Position numbers and translations under genes: made by a program. A stretch of 64,000 bases of DNA from JALUZX01 sp964561605. GTDB taxonomy: Bacteria; Planctomycetota; UBA1135; JALUZX01. The DNA lies in contig CAZLQD010000053.1 in NCBI GenBank assembly GCA_964561605.1, positions 141,379-205,378 of the forward strand, written 5' to 3'. The first letter of the stretch is position 1. Each line of letters opens with the position of its first letter. Below are positions 42,662 to 52,008 of this stretch, one piece after another. The notes under the pieces are model-generated. The model was given only the letters and a program-made list of their open reading frames with translations, did no database searches and was not told where the DNA came from.

Positions 42662-44194
42662 TCATCTCTCCCTTCCATCCTCCAGGGTGTAGAGTTCCAG
42701 GTCCCCCCCGGCGAGAGGGAAGGGCCCCTTCAAAGCCTTGAACCGGCGCCGGGCCCATTCCAGGAGGAACCCCCGACGGGCTCCGGGCCGGACCAGGATC
42801 CCTCCCGGAATCATTCCCTGCGTATCCCGAGGATCGGGAAGGGAGGAGGGCCCTGCCACGTTCCAGAAGATCCTCCGGCGGGAATAATAGGCCAGGGGGG
42901 GCAGGAAGGATGTTTCGGCAAGAAGGTATTCCCCGGGCTCCACCTTCTCCGCCAGGGTCCGCCCCGCCTCCCGGTAGAGGCCGAGCCCGGCTTCCTGGGC
43001 CTCCCACCGGGCCCGGCTCTTCCACCCACCCCAGAGGAGACAGGTCACCAGCAGGAGGACCGACCCGGCCTGGAGGAGAAAGGCCAGGGAAGGGCGGCGG
43101 CGGAGGATCCTGTAGACCAGGTAGGCCGTTCCCAGGCCCGCCCCTGGAGCGAAGTAGATCTGCAGGTAGTCGTGTTCGAAGGCCGCTTCCAGGAAAACCA
43201 GGGAGATGACCGTTCCCATGAAATAGGGAAGGACCAGGAGAGCGCCGGCCCAGGGGATCTCCCTCCGCCGGGCGTCACCGAGGGCCAGGAGGGCTCCGGC
43301 CAGGCCCGAAAGGGTCAAGGGAAGAGGAATCCCCTTCCAGTTCCATTTCGCCACCTGCAGGAGAACCTCCCAGAAGGAATAGGTCCTTCCGTGAAGGTGG
43401 AGATCCCCGCCGAAGAAGGCGCTCCGTTTGATCAAGGGCAGGAGGAGCCCTCCGCCGCCGCCCCCCGCAGCCAGGCTCACCTGGAGGAACAGGAGCCCGA
43501 AACAGAAGGCCCAGGTTCCCCAAAGGGCGAAAGCGCCCTTCCATGCGCCCTTCCTCGGGGAAAGGAGGGCCCAGAGCCCCAGGGGACCGGCGATCAATAC
43601 GGCGGCCCAGTCGTAGAGACACCCCAGGGCGACGAAGAGGCAGGCCCACGAGAGATCCCGCCGCCTTCCTTCCCCCTCCCAACGGGAGGCCGCCCAGGAG
43701 CTTCCCGCCAGGGAGAGGAGGAGGCCCGGCCCGTGAGGGTCCACCAGGCTCCCGTAGAAGGCCCAGACCGGAGTCGCCAGGGAGAGGAGGACTCCGAAGA
43801 CGGCGGGCCGAAGCTCCCCTCCGAAAAGCCTCCGCGCATAGAGGAGGAAGAAGACCGCCGCAAGGAGGGAGAGGGCCAGCGCCGTGGCACGGGCCTGGAG
43901 CTCACCCTCCCCGAAGAGGGCGAAGACCCCCGCCAGGACAAGCCCCACCCCGGGGGGATGATCTCTGTAGAGCCTGGGCCTGGCGGCCCTGGGTCCGGAC
44001 TCGATGGAGAGGCACCCGTCGAGCCGGGCGGGGCCGTAGGAAAGGAAGTTCCGGGCCGAGAGGCTGTACCAGGCGGCGGTGAAGCCGATATGGTTCTTGT
44101 CGAAAGGGGCCCCCAGGTGGGAGGAGAGGAGGAGCCCTCCCGGGACCAGGACCAGGATCAAAGCCAAAACCAGGGAGGCTCGGTCTCTCGCCAT
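42662..44194 (-). CDS. GT39/PMT-like membrane glycosyltransferase
   Basis: A 510-residue protein with about ten to twelve hydrophobic helices and an acidic N-terminal loop (FDKNHIGFTAAWY), as in GT-C transferases that use polyprenyl-phosphate sugars (ArnT/PMT-like). ATG 44194 follows GGAGAGGGAG. YRDHPPGVGLVLAGVFAL fits the family's second helical block, and the C-terminal soluble part is small. It would transfer sugars from the outer face of the membrane to proteins or lipids. The upstream GT2/DUF2304 pair at 14.6 kb could supply its lipid-sugar; that link is inference. Confidence 0.7.
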   Translation of the reverse strand: MARDRASLVLALILVLVPGGLLLSSHLGAPFDKNHIGFTAAWYSLSARNFLSYGPARLDGCLSIESGPRAARPRLYRDHPPGVGLVLAGVFALFGEGELQARATALALSLLAAVFFLLYARRLFGGELRPAVFGVLLSLATPVWAFYGSLVDPHGPGLLLSLAGSSWAASRWEGEGRRRDLSWACLFVALGCLYDWAAVLIAGPLGLWALLSPRKGAWKGAFALWGTWAFCFGLLFLQVSLAAGGGGGGLLLPLIKRSAFFGGDLHLHGRTYSFWEVLLQVAKWNWKGIPLPLTLSGLAGALLALGDARRREIPWAGALLVLPYFMGTVISLVFLEAAFEHDYLQIYFAPGAGLGTAYLVYRILRRRPSLAFLLQAGSVLLLVTCLLWGGWKSRARWEAQEAGLGLYREAGRTLAEKVEPGEYLLAETSFLPPLAYYSRRRIFWNVAGPSSLPDPRDTQGMIPGGILVRPGARRGFLLEWARRRFKALKGPFPLAGGDLELYTLEDGRER

Positions 44195-44292
44195 GGGGCA
44201 CTCCCTCTCCTTCCGGCCCCTTCCAAGGAAATAACCGATCCTGTAGGCTCTGGAAAATCCTTCCACTCCGATTCTTCCCGAATCCCCGGCCC

Positions 44293-47200
44293 ATGCACCA
44301 GGAAAACCAGGATCCCGGCAACCAAGAGACCCCGGTCCCCGCCGGAAGGATCCCTCCCCGGCCCCCTGGAGGGGAAAAGAAAGCGATCTTCGGGAGTCAA
44401 ACCCGGAGAATCGACCAGGCCGGGGCCATCCCGCCCTTTTCGGGCATCCTGGAACCCCACCCCTCGTCTTCCGAAGAAGAGAGACTCAAAGAGGAATTCA
44501 CCCTCCCCAGGGCCTTCGGGAACTACATCCTCCTCGAGCAGATCGGCAGGGGAGGAATGGGCGTGGTCTTCCTGGCCCGGGACAATGTCCTGAACCGGAA
44601 AGTGGCCCTGAAGATCCTCAGGCCTGAAACCCTCCTCTTCCACGTACAGGCCAGGGAGCGTTTCCGGAGGGAGGCCCAGGCGGCGGCCAAGCTGGACCAT
44701 CCGGGCATCTGCCCCGTTTACGAGGTCGGAGAGATCGACGAGCTTCCCTTCATGGCCATGCGCTACCTGGAAGGGGAGACCCTGGCGGAGATCACCGAGA
44801 AGGCGAAGAAGGAGGGAAGGCTCCCGGACAAGCTCAGGGTGGCGGAACTCCTCCAAGTGGGAGAGAAGGTGGCCCGGGCCCTCCACGCGGCCCACGAGGC
44901 CGGCCTGGTCCACAGGGACGTGAAACCGGCCAACGTCATGATCGAGCCGAGCGGGGAACCGGTGCTCCTGGACTTCGGCCTGGCCCGGGACACCTCTCCC
45001 GGGGTCAAGGACCTGACCATGTCCATGGCCCTGGTCGGCACGCCCCATTACCTTCCACCGGAACGCCTCGACGGAGGCAAGGCCCCCCCGGACAGGCGCA
45101 GCGACATCTACTCCCTGGGGGCCACCCTCTACGAGGCCTTCACCCTGAAGTCCCCCTTCGAGGGGGAGACCCTGGAAGAGCTCAAGGAGAACATCCGGAA
45201 AGGGATTCTTCCGGATCCCCGCAAACTCAACCCGGCCGTTCCCAGGGACCTGGCCCTGGTGCTGGCGAAGGCCATGGACAAGAATCCCGCCAGGCGGTAC
45301 CAGGACGCCCTCTCCTTCGCCGAGGACCTCCGCCGGGTCCGGACCTACGAACCCGTCCAGGTCCGGCCCGCGGGGCCGCTCCTCAAGACGGCCCGCTGGG
45401 CCCAGCGGAACCCGATCCTCGCCACTTCCCTGGGAGGAATCTTCCTGGCCCTCCTCGTGGGATTCCTATCCACGTACTTTCTCCTGAAGAAGGTCCAGGC
45501 GGCCTACAAAGAGACCCGGGCAATGGCCCTCCTCGCCTCTTCCAGGGAAAACCTCGGGAAGGACGAGAGGCTCTCCTTCCTCTTCGCCCGGGCGGCCTAC
45601 CGCCTCCACCCCTCCACGGAGACCTTCTCCAACCTGTTCACGACCCTGCTGAACTACCACCTCCTCGCCACGGTTCAGACGGCTTTCTACCTGGAGGCCT
45701 GGAACCGCAACCTTACCGTCTCCCCCGGCGGCAGGAGGATCCTCCTTCCCTCTCCCAAGGGTTACCTCGACCTCCTGACCAAGGAAGGAAAGAGAATCCT
45801 CTCCATCCCCGCAAAGGATTTCGCCTTTCTCGGAAAGAGGGGGGCGTCCCAGCTGGAATTCTCTCCCCGGGGGGACCTCATCCTGGCCGGCGGAAGGAAG
45901 GGGATCTTCCTCTGGGACCTCGAGGGGCGGATGGTCACCAGGATCTTCCCGGAGAAGGAGGGCGGCCCGGGAGATTCGAATGCCTTCCTCAGGGCCTGGT
46001 TCGACAAGGACGGCAGGCACCTGGTCCTGGTCCTCTCGGTGAGGCCCGAGCCCGGCGGGGATTCCCGCTCCACGGGAAGCCATCCTCCATCGAACCGCGG
46101 CCTCCTGGCCCAGGTGAGAAGATTGGACGGGACCATCCTCAGGACGTTCCAGATCGCCAGGTACGGAACCCAGTGTTACGGATTCCACAAGCCTACGAAC
46201 ACCCTTTGGGCCATACCGAAGGCGGGTCCCACCCTCCATACTTCGCCCCTTTCCTCCCGGGGAAGAAAGCCCCGGGAGAACCCCGTCCTCCATCTCTGGA
46301 CCCTCCAGGGGAAGGACTCCGCCCTCGTCCTGCCCACGTCGAAACCGGTGATCCACCTGGGGTTTTCCCCCACCAGGAAATTCATCGCCTTCAACACCAT
46401 GGGAAGGACGAAGGAGTTCATCCTCATGGACCGGGGCGGGAGGATCCTGTACCGGGAGAAGTCCGCCAATTCCGGTTTCAAGCCCTTCTGCTTCTCCCCC
46501 GACGAGAAGAAGGTCGCCCTGGCCTACGGTTCCTACCTGGTCGAAGTGATCCCCATAGAGTCCCCGAGGCCTCCCGTCCACTGGGTCGCCCACAGCCGCC
46601 AGGTGAAGTTCCTGGCCTTCTCCCCCACCGGCGGAAAGCTCCTCACCGGCTCGGAGAACGGGATCGCCTCCTTGTGGAACCTGGAAGGAAAGAGGCTGGC
46701 CCACCTGAAGGGCCACCAAGGGCCCATCATCAAGGTCGGTTTCCTGGGAGAGGATTACTGTTACACCCTGGGGGAAGACTCCACCTTCCGGACGTGGAGG
46801 CTCAAGGATCCCGACTTCCCCTGGATCCCCAAGGCCTCCACCACGAGGGTCTCCTTCTTCCTCGCCTCGCCGGGCGACAGGATCTTCCTGATCGCCAAGG
46901 GAGGGGGGATCGAAGAGTGGGACCCCCGGGGGATCCGGCTCCGCCGGTGGAAATTCCCGGGAAGGAAACCCTCCCTGCTCTACGGAGACCGCAGGGGGAG
47001 GAACCTCCTGGTCTCCGGCATGGACAAGATCCCAAGGTTCCTGGATACCGAAACCGGAACCTGGACCGCCGCGGAGGTCCCCCCCAGCGTGGTCTACCCG
47101 GGGCTCTTCGAGCCGGGAGGAGAGGTCTTCCTCGGGACCTTCACCTGTCCGAAAAGAAGCATCCAGGCCATGGGAAGGAAGAGGACCCTTCACCTCTTCA

Positions 47201-47922
47201 CCCACCGGAACGGCCGGTGGACCCTGGCATCCAGGATCCTCGAGAGTCCCCTCCACATCGACATCCTTCCTTCGGGGGAGAAGATCCTTTGCGTGTGCGG
47301 CCAGGGAGAAGGAATCCTGATCCTCGACCGGTCCGGCCGTATCCTGGAGAAAGCCCTGGCAGGTTACTCTCCGAACAAGGCTCTCTTCCTGGACGGGGGG
47401 AAGAGAATCGTCGTCCAGGCCAAGACCGCGAACCGGATCCTCCTCCTCGACGGGAAGTGCCGGGTCCTTCGCACCCTGGGGCCCTTTTCGTCTACCCCCA
47501 CGGACATCGCCCCCAGACCGGACGGCCGGGCCTTCCTCTACTCCACCCGGGGGGGGGAGTTGGAGGTCCTGGATTCCGAGGGCCGCCTCGTCCGTGCCTT
47601 CCGCGTGGCGGACCTCCCCATCCAGAACGCGACCTTCTCCCCCGACGGGAAGAAGATCATCTATACGACCCCCCGGTCCTTCACGATCCTGGACGCCCGG
47701 ACGGGAAAGACCCTCCTCTACTACCGCTCGGAGAATCAGATCCGGAGGGCCGGTTTCACCCCGAGCGGGAGGAAGTTGTGGCTCCAATTCTCCCACATGC
47801 CCTACCTCAGGATCCTCTCCTACCTGGAGAAGGACATCCTGAAGGCCGCCGAGGAGGCGGCGCGCCAGGGGTTCACTCCCCGGGAACGGGAGGTCTACCG
47901 GGCCCTCCTGGAGAAGGGTTGA
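44293..47922 (+). CDS. Transmembrane Ser/Thr kinase with C-terminal beta-propeller
   Basis: A 1,209-residue PknB-like kinase; ATG 44293. The kinase spans about residues 76-345: GRGGMGVV, K107 (VALKIL), HRDVKPANVM, LDFGLARD, GTPHYLPPERL and SDIYSLGATLYE. All catalytic residues are present. A disordered proline-rich N-terminus precedes it. One membrane helix follows (ILATSLGGIFLALLVGFL, about residue 375-395), and the remaining 800 residues are WD40-like blades (FSPTGGKLLTGSENGIASLW; FSPDGKKIIYTTPRSF). It probably senses outside the membrane and signals inside. Its end overlaps rpiA by 50 bases. Confidence 0.95.
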   Translation: MHQENQDPGNQETPVPAGRIPPRPPGGEKKAIFGSQTRRIDQAGAIPPFSGILEPHPSSSEEERLKEEFTLPRAFGNYILLEQIGRGGMGVVFLARDNVLNRKVALKILRPETLLFHVQARERFRREAQAAAKLDHPGICPVYEVGEIDELPFMAMRYLEGETLAEITEKAKKEGRLPDKLRVAELLQVGEKVARALHAAHEAGLVHRDVKPANVMIEPSGEPVLLDFGLARDTSPGVKDLTMSMALVGTPHYLPPERLDGGKAPPDRRSDIYSLGATLYEAFTLKSPFEGETLEELKENIRKGILPDPRKLNPAVPRDLALVLAKAMDKNPARRYQDALSFAEDLRRVRTYEPVQVRPAGPLLKTARWAQRNPILATSLGGIFLALLVGFLSTYFLLKKVQAAYKETRAMALLASSRENLGKDERLSFLFARAAYRLHPSTETFSNLFTTLLNYHLLATVQTAFYLEAWNRNLTVSPGGRRILLPSPKGYLDLLTKEGKRILSIPAKDFAFLGKRGASQLEFSPRGDLILAGGRKGIFLWDLEGRMVTRIFPEKEGGPGDSNAFLRAWFDKDGRHLVLVLSVRPEPGGDSRSTGSHPPSNRGLLAQVRRLDGTILRTFQIARYGTQCYGFHKPTNTLWAIPKAGPTLHTSPLSSRGRKPRENPVLHLWTLQGKDSALVLPTSKPVIHLGFSPTRKFIAFNTMGRTKEFILMDRGGRILYREKSANSGFKPFCFSPDEKKVALAYGSYLVEVIPIESPRPPVHWVAHSRQVKFLAFSPTGGKLLTGSENGIASLWNLEGKRLAHLKGHQGPIIKVGFLGEDYCYTLGEDSTFRTWRLKDPDFPWIPKASTTRVSFFLASPGDRIFLIAKGGGIEEWDPRGIRLRRWKFPGRKPSLLYGDRRGRNLLVSGMDKIPRFLDTETGTWTAAEVPPSVVYPGLFEPGGEVFLGTFTCPKRSIQAMGRKRTLHLFTHRNGRWTLASRILESPLHIDILPSGEKILCVCGQGEGILILDRSGRILEKALAGYSPNKALFLDGGKRIVVQAKTANRILLLDGKCRVLRTLGPFSSTPTDIAPRPDGRAFLYSTRGGELEVLDSEGRLVRAFRVADLPIQNATFSPDGKKIIYTTPRSFTILDARTGKTLLYYRSENQIRRAGFTPSGRKLWLQFSHMPYLRILSYLEKDILKAAEEAARQGFTPREREVYRALLEKG

Positions 47923-48610
47923 GGCCGGGTCTCACCAGTTCCTCCACAGATCCGTCCTCCTTCCCCACCAGGACCCTGCCGGCCAGCCCCACGAAGAGCC
48001 CGCATTCCAGCACACCGGGAATCCCCTTGAGCTCCCTCTCCAGGCCGGGGGGATCCTGGATCCCTCCGAAGCGGCAGTCCAGGATGTAGTTCCCGTTGTC
48101 GGTCAGGTAGAAGTCCCCCTCCTCCTTCTTCCTGAGCATGGGCTCCGCCCCGAGCTTCCTAACCTCCCCGGCGGTGAAACTCCAGCCGAAGGGAAGGACC
48201 TCCAGGGGGAGGAGGAACTTCTCCCCCAGCCTGGGGACGAGCTTCCTTGGATCCACCACGACGATCCTCTCCAGGGAGGCGGTCATGACGATCTTCTCCC
48301 TGAGCAAGGCTCCTCCCCCCCCCTTGATCAGGTCCAGGTTGGGGTCCACCTCGTCGGCCCCGTCGATGCAGAGGTCCACCCGGTCCACCTCGTGGGGTTC
48401 CACCAGGGGGATCCCGGCTTTCAAGGCCGCCTCCCTGGTGGCCCGGGAGGTGGGGACCCCCCGGAGGGAAAGGCCCTCCTTGCGGATCCGCTCTCCCAGG
48501 CGTTCCAGGGCGAAGAGGATGGTCGAGCCGCTTCCCAGGCCCAATATCATCCCTTCCCGCGCAAACTCCGCCGCCGCCCTTCCGGCCGCCCTCTTCGCAT
48601 CGGTGATCAT
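47873..48610 (-). CDS. rpiA: Ribose-5-phosphate isomerase A
   Basis: Interconverts ribose-5- and ribulose-5-phosphate. ATG 48610 begins the family's MITDAKRAAGRAAAEF; an in-frame upstream start at 48682 adds 24 unhomologous residues. 245 residues against 219 in E. coli; the extra lies at the C-terminus over the antisense kinase end. Signatures are LGLGSGSTILFALERLGERI, DGADEVDPNLDLIKGGGGAL and LREKIVM. Catalytic Asp and Lys are in place. With tkt it connects pentose phosphate flux to sugars. Confidence 0.96.
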   Translation of the reverse strand: MITDAKRAAGRAAAEFAREGMILGLGSGSTILFALERLGERIRKEGLSLRGVPTSRATREAALKAGIPLVEPHEVDRVDLCIDGADEVDPNLDLIKGGGGALLREKIVMTASLERIVVVDPRKLVPRLGEKFLLPLEVLPFGWSFTAGEVRKLGAEPMLRKKEEGDFYLTDNGNYILDCRFGGIQDPPGLERELKGIPGVLECGLFVGLAGRVLVGKEDGSVEELVRPGLNPSPGGPGRPPVPGE

Positions 48611-48666
48611 GGCCCCCCCGTCGGTCCCCCCGGCGGTTCTCTTCCCCCCCCAGGCCCGGGCCCCTC

Positions 48667-48672
48667 TATAAT
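48667..48672 (+). promoter_or_regulatory. TATAAT -10 element giving a leaderless transcript
   Basis: A perfect TATAAT ends 8 bases before ATG 48681, so transcription starts at or within a base or two of that ATG. No good -35 is seen 17 bases upstream. A weak GAGG lies between, too close to act as a ribosome binding site. Assigned from spacing only. Confidence 0.45.
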
Positions 48673-48680
48673 GAGGCGCC

Positions 48681-49226
48681 ATGAAAACCTCAAGCTCTCT
48701 CTCCCTGGCCGTCCTCCTCCTTCCGGCCCTCCTCCCCCTCCAGGGAGGCCCTCCCGCCTCGAGGCCCGCCGGCCGGCCCCCTTCCCTGCAGAAGGGCCGG
48801 GGCCGGGCAGCGGGAAAGCCGCCCCGGTTCCCGGGCCTCCCCCCCGGTAAGGCCGGCCCCCGCCGCCGCAGGGCCTCCCCCCTGGTGGGAACCTGGGAAA
48901 TCCGGAAGGCTTGTTTTCCCGGCGCCCCGCCGGGCCTCCAGGTGCGGGGCTACGCCGTCTTCACCCCCAAGTACGCCTCTTTCCAGGTCTTTTTGAGGGA
49001 GCCCAGGGCGGAGCCCCTCTTCCAGTCGGGCTTCTGGCGCTACGCCTACATGGGAGGCCGGATCCGCTTCCAGTCCCTTCTCGGCGTCCGCGCCGCCCCC
49101 GGGGGGAGGCTCCTTCCCGACAAGAAGGGGAGCATCCACGAGAGGATTCCCCGCTTCCTGGGCGGCGGGGTCCTCAGGCTCTACCGGGGCAGAGGGGCCT
49201 ACATGGAGATGATCCGCCTCGAATAG
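48681..49226 (+). CDS. Small secreted protein, lipocalin-like possibility
   Basis: A 181-residue protein with signal peptide (LSLAVLLLPALLPLQG). A low-complexity Pro/Arg-rich linker reaches residue 65. The remaining 115 residues are beta-rich with aromatic residues: LVGTWEIRKACF at the start and RLYRGRGAYMEMIRLE at the end. The opening LVGTWEI is the lipocalin-type pattern, but length and the rest do not confirm it. TATAAT lies 8 bases before the ATG, and no Shine-Dalgarno sequence is convincing, so it may be translated from a leaderless mRNA. Confidence 0.55.
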   Translation: MKTSSSLSLAVLLLPALLPLQGGPPASRPAGRPPSLQKGRGRAAGKPPRFPGLPPGKAGPRRRRASPLVGTWEIRKACFPGAPPGLQVRGYAVFTPKYASFQVFLREPRAEPLFQSGFWRYAYMGGRIRFQSLLGVRAAPGGRLLPDKKGSIHERIPRFLGGGVLRLYRGRGAYMEMIRLE

Positions 49227-49236
49227 GGCGGGAGGA

Positions 49237-50886
49237 TCAATCCTCCCGGCCCCTCCCGGGAGGGCCGGCGCCATCCTTCCGCCAGCTTCCCGAAAGGCGC
49301 CGCCACTCGGGGAAACCCAGGAGGGCCGCCGGAAGGAGATAGGCCCCGCCCCCCCCCAGGAGGCCCACCGCCAGGGCCGCCCCGGGCCCCCACCCTTCCG
49401 TGCCGGAACGGAGGAGAAGAACCAGGGCCCCCATCAGGAGGGTGAGGGGAAGGAGACGGGCCAGGGGAGGTAGGATCTCCCTCCAGGGAGAAGGAACCCC
49501 AAGGCGGGAAAACCTCCCCAGGAGGGCAAAGGCCAGGAGGAAGGAGGTGGCCGCCGTGGCCAGGGCCAGGCCGGCCACCCCCATGGGCCCCACCAGGAGG
49601 AGGTTCAGGGCCAGGTTCACCCCCACCAGGACCGCCCCGATCCGGACGGGGCTCCTGTAATCCCCCATGGCGTAATGGACCCGGGTCGCCAGCTGGGCGA
49701 GGCAGACGAAGGGAAGTCCCCCGGCCAGGAAGGCCAGGACCCGGGCGGTCTCTCCGGCGTCGGAGAGAGTGAACCTTCCCCCGGGGTGGACGAAGAGCAC
49801 CCTCAGAAGGGGGAAGGCCAGGAGAGCCAGTCCCAGGGCGGCGGGAAGGGCCAGGAAGAGGACCGTCCCGGCGGAGAGGCCGAAGAGGGAGGAGAGTTCC
49901 TCCAGCTTGCCCTGGCCGGCCTTTCTCGCGAAGGCCGGAAGGGACGCCACGGCAAGGGAAGTGCCCAGGAGGGCCAGGGGAAACTGGAAGAGCCTGTTGG
50001 CGTAGAAGAGCACGGCGTTGCCCCCCACCTCGGGTACGAGGGTGGCCGCCATGACCTGGTCCAGGAGGGTGTTCACCTGGAAGACCGCCAGGCCCACCAG
50101 GGCGGGGGCCATGTTGCGGGCCACGTCCTTCACCCCTGGGGAGGACCAACCGGGCCTGGGAAGGACCAGGAGCCCCTTCTTCTTCAGGGCGGGAACCTGG
50201 AGCAGGACCTGGGCCGCTCCTCCGGCGAGCACGCCCAGGGCGAGAAAGGCCCCCAGGCGCTCGCCCCGGTAACCCCAGGCCACGCCCCCGAGCAGGAGAG
50301 AGGCGATCCAGAACAGATTGAGGACCACCGGGGCCAGGGCGGGAAGGGCGAAATGCCCCCGGGCCTGGAGGGCCCCCGCCAGGAGACCCAGGAAGCAGAC
50401 GGGAAGGAGGTAGGGGAAGAGCCAGGTGGCCAGGCGGCGGAAAGCTGCGGCGTATTCCAGGGGATTTCCGGCGGAGCGGGTGAAGAGGGAGGCGAGCCAG
50501 TCCGCAGGGAGGAGCCAGAGGAAGGAGAGGCCCGCTACGACCAGGAGGAAGAGGAGGACCAGGAGGGAACCCGAGACCTGGGAGAGGAGCTCCCTGGCCC
50601 GGTCCGGACCCTCCCGGTCCCACTCCTTCTGGAACCTGGGGATGAAGGCCGCCGCCAGGGCCCCTTCTCCGAAGAGGCGGCGGAAGAGGTTGGGAAGGAC
50701 CCAGGCCAGGTAGAAGGCCCCTGCCGCCATGCCCCGGCCGAGGAAGTGGGCCATGAGCATGTCCCGGGCGAGCCCCAGGAGGCGGGAGACCAGGGTCAGG
50801 CCCGAGACCAGGGCTCCCGCCCGGAGGACCCCCCTTCCTTCCTGGTGGGCCTCCTTTGGGGAGGGCGATCCCGGGGGGCCTTTCAT
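49237..50886 (-). CDS. murJ: Lipid II flippase MurJ
   Basis: A 549-residue polytopic MOP-superfamily protein that flips lipid II across the membrane for peptidoglycan synthesis. About fourteen helices are visible. LVSGLTLVSRLLGLARDM and FGEGALAAAFIPRFQKEW are the classic MurJ N-terminal motifs, and QLATRVHYAMGDYRSPVRIG marks the middle. ATG 50886 overlaps the stop of the proline dehydrogenase gene (ATGA), so the two are coupled. The presence of MurJ implies a peptidoglycan wall in this organism. Confidence 0.95.
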   Translation of the reverse strand: MKGPPGSPSPKEAHQEGRGVLRAGALVSGLTLVSRLLGLARDMLMAHFLGRGMAAGAFYLAWVLPNLFRRLFGEGALAAAFIPRFQKEWDREGPDRARELLSQVSGSLLVLLFLLVVAGLSFLWLLPADWLASLFTRSAGNPLEYAAAFRRLATWLFPYLLPVCFLGLLAGALQARGHFALPALAPVVLNLFWIASLLLGGVAWGYRGERLGAFLALGVLAGGAAQVLLQVPALKKKGLLVLPRPGWSSPGVKDVARNMAPALVGLAVFQVNTLLDQVMAATLVPEVGGNAVLFYANRLFQFPLALLGTSLAVASLPAFARKAGQGKLEELSSLFGLSAGTVLFLALPAALGLALLAFPLLRVLFVHPGGRFTLSDAGETARVLAFLAGGLPFVCLAQLATRVHYAMGDYRSPVRIGAVLVGVNLALNLLLVGPMGVAGLALATAATSFLLAFALLGRFSRLGVPSPWREILPPLARLLPLTLLMGALVLLLRSGTEGWGPGAALAVGLLGGGGAYLLPAALLGFPEWRRLSGSWRKDGAGPPGRGRED

Positions 50887-51866
50887 CCCGCCTGGGTGGC
50901 CTTCTGCCTTCCCGTGAACCTGGCGGCCAGGTTCCCCAGGACGTAGACGGCCATGTGGGGGTTCTCGGCCAGCCTGCGGCGGCAATAGGCCGTTGCCTTG
51001 GGCCAGCTCGTGGCGAAGGGCGTGTAGATCCTCACCATGGGGACCTTCCCGTCCCTGGAGAGGAGCTCTCCCGAGAGGATCCGGCCGATGATCTTCCTTC
51101 GGGGCACGCCGTAGAGCATCTGGATCTCGCAGTCTTCGGGCCCTTTGCCGGCCTTCGCCACGGTCTTTCCCAGGAAGGCCTCGATCAGGGCCTCGTCGTG
51201 GGTGCCGAACTCCACGTAGTGGCCCCGCCGGAGGAGTTCCTCGCCGAACTCGAGCATCCGCCTCTTCATGGAGGCCTTGTCGGTGTAGGCCACCTCGGGG
51301 GGCTCCTTGTAGATTCCCAGGACGAGCCGCACCCGCATCCCCTCGGGGATCCGGTCCAGGTCCCGGTCGGTCCGCTTCAGCCGGGTCTGGAGGACCCCGC
51401 CCACGTTCCGGTAGCCCCCTTCCCAGAGATCCTCCAGGAGGTCCAGGGTGAAGTCCGTCCAATGGCGGTCCTCCATGTCCACGGTGATCTCCACACCCCT
51501 TTCCCTGGCCAGGCCTGCCAGGTGGAAGATGTGCTCCCTGGACCCCTTGGCGTCGTTTCCCGGCCCCCTGTCCAAGGGAGAGGTGGTGAAGTTGGAGGGC
51601 TTCATGGAGATCGAGGGCCTCAAGGCGGGAGGAAAGGAGGTGTCCTTTCCCACGGCCTCGATCAGCCGCTCGTAGAGGGCCAGGTCCTCCTGGACTTCCT
51701 CCTCCCGGGTGATCCCCTCGGCCAAGAGGTCCATCGTGGTGGCGATGCCCCCCGAGGCCAGGGAGCGGGCCACCTGGAGGGCGGCCTCCATGCTGTCTCC
51801 GGCCACGTAGGGACCGGCGAAGAGGCGGATCAGAAAATCAGGAAGAACCTTTTCGATCACCGACAC
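50883..51866 (-). CDS. Proline dehydrogenase
   Basis: FAD-dependent oxidation of proline to P5C. 327 residues if GTG 51866 is used (GTG 51860 is equally possible); the frame extends further upstream only through TTG with no homology. Signatures are FAGPYVAGDSMEAALQVAR, VEITVDMEDRHWTDFTLDLL, LVLGIYKEPPEVAYTDKASM, FGTHDEAL, QMLYGVPR and the YCRRRLAENP arginines that bind proline. It is monofunctional; no P5C dehydrogenase is in the window. Coupled to murJ by ATGA, an odd pairing. Confidence 0.92.
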   Translation of the reverse strand: MSVIEKVLPDFLIRLFAGPYVAGDSMEAALQVARSLASGGIATTMDLLAEGITREEEVQEDLALYERLIEAVGKDTSFPPALRPSISMKPSNFTTSPLDRGPGNDAKGSREHIFHLAGLARERGVEITVDMEDRHWTDFTLDLLEDLWEGGYRNVGGVLQTRLKRTDRDLDRIPEGMRVRLVLGIYKEPPEVAYTDKASMKRRMLEFGEELLRRGHYVEFGTHDEALIEAFLGKTVAKAGKGPEDCEIQMLYGVPRRKIIGRILSGELLSRDGKVPMVRIYTPFATSWPKATAYCRRRLAENPHMAVYVLGNLAARFTGRQKATQAG

Positions 51867-52008
51867 CCCCTGGAAGATCCATTTCTTGAACGAACGTTCC
51901 GGCCGGCCCCGGGATTCCAGGCCGTCCGCTAGAGGATCTCCTTTCCCCCGGCCCCAAGGAAAGGGCAAAATCCCCCACCCTCGGGAAGGGGAGAGGCCCG
52001 GAACGAAG

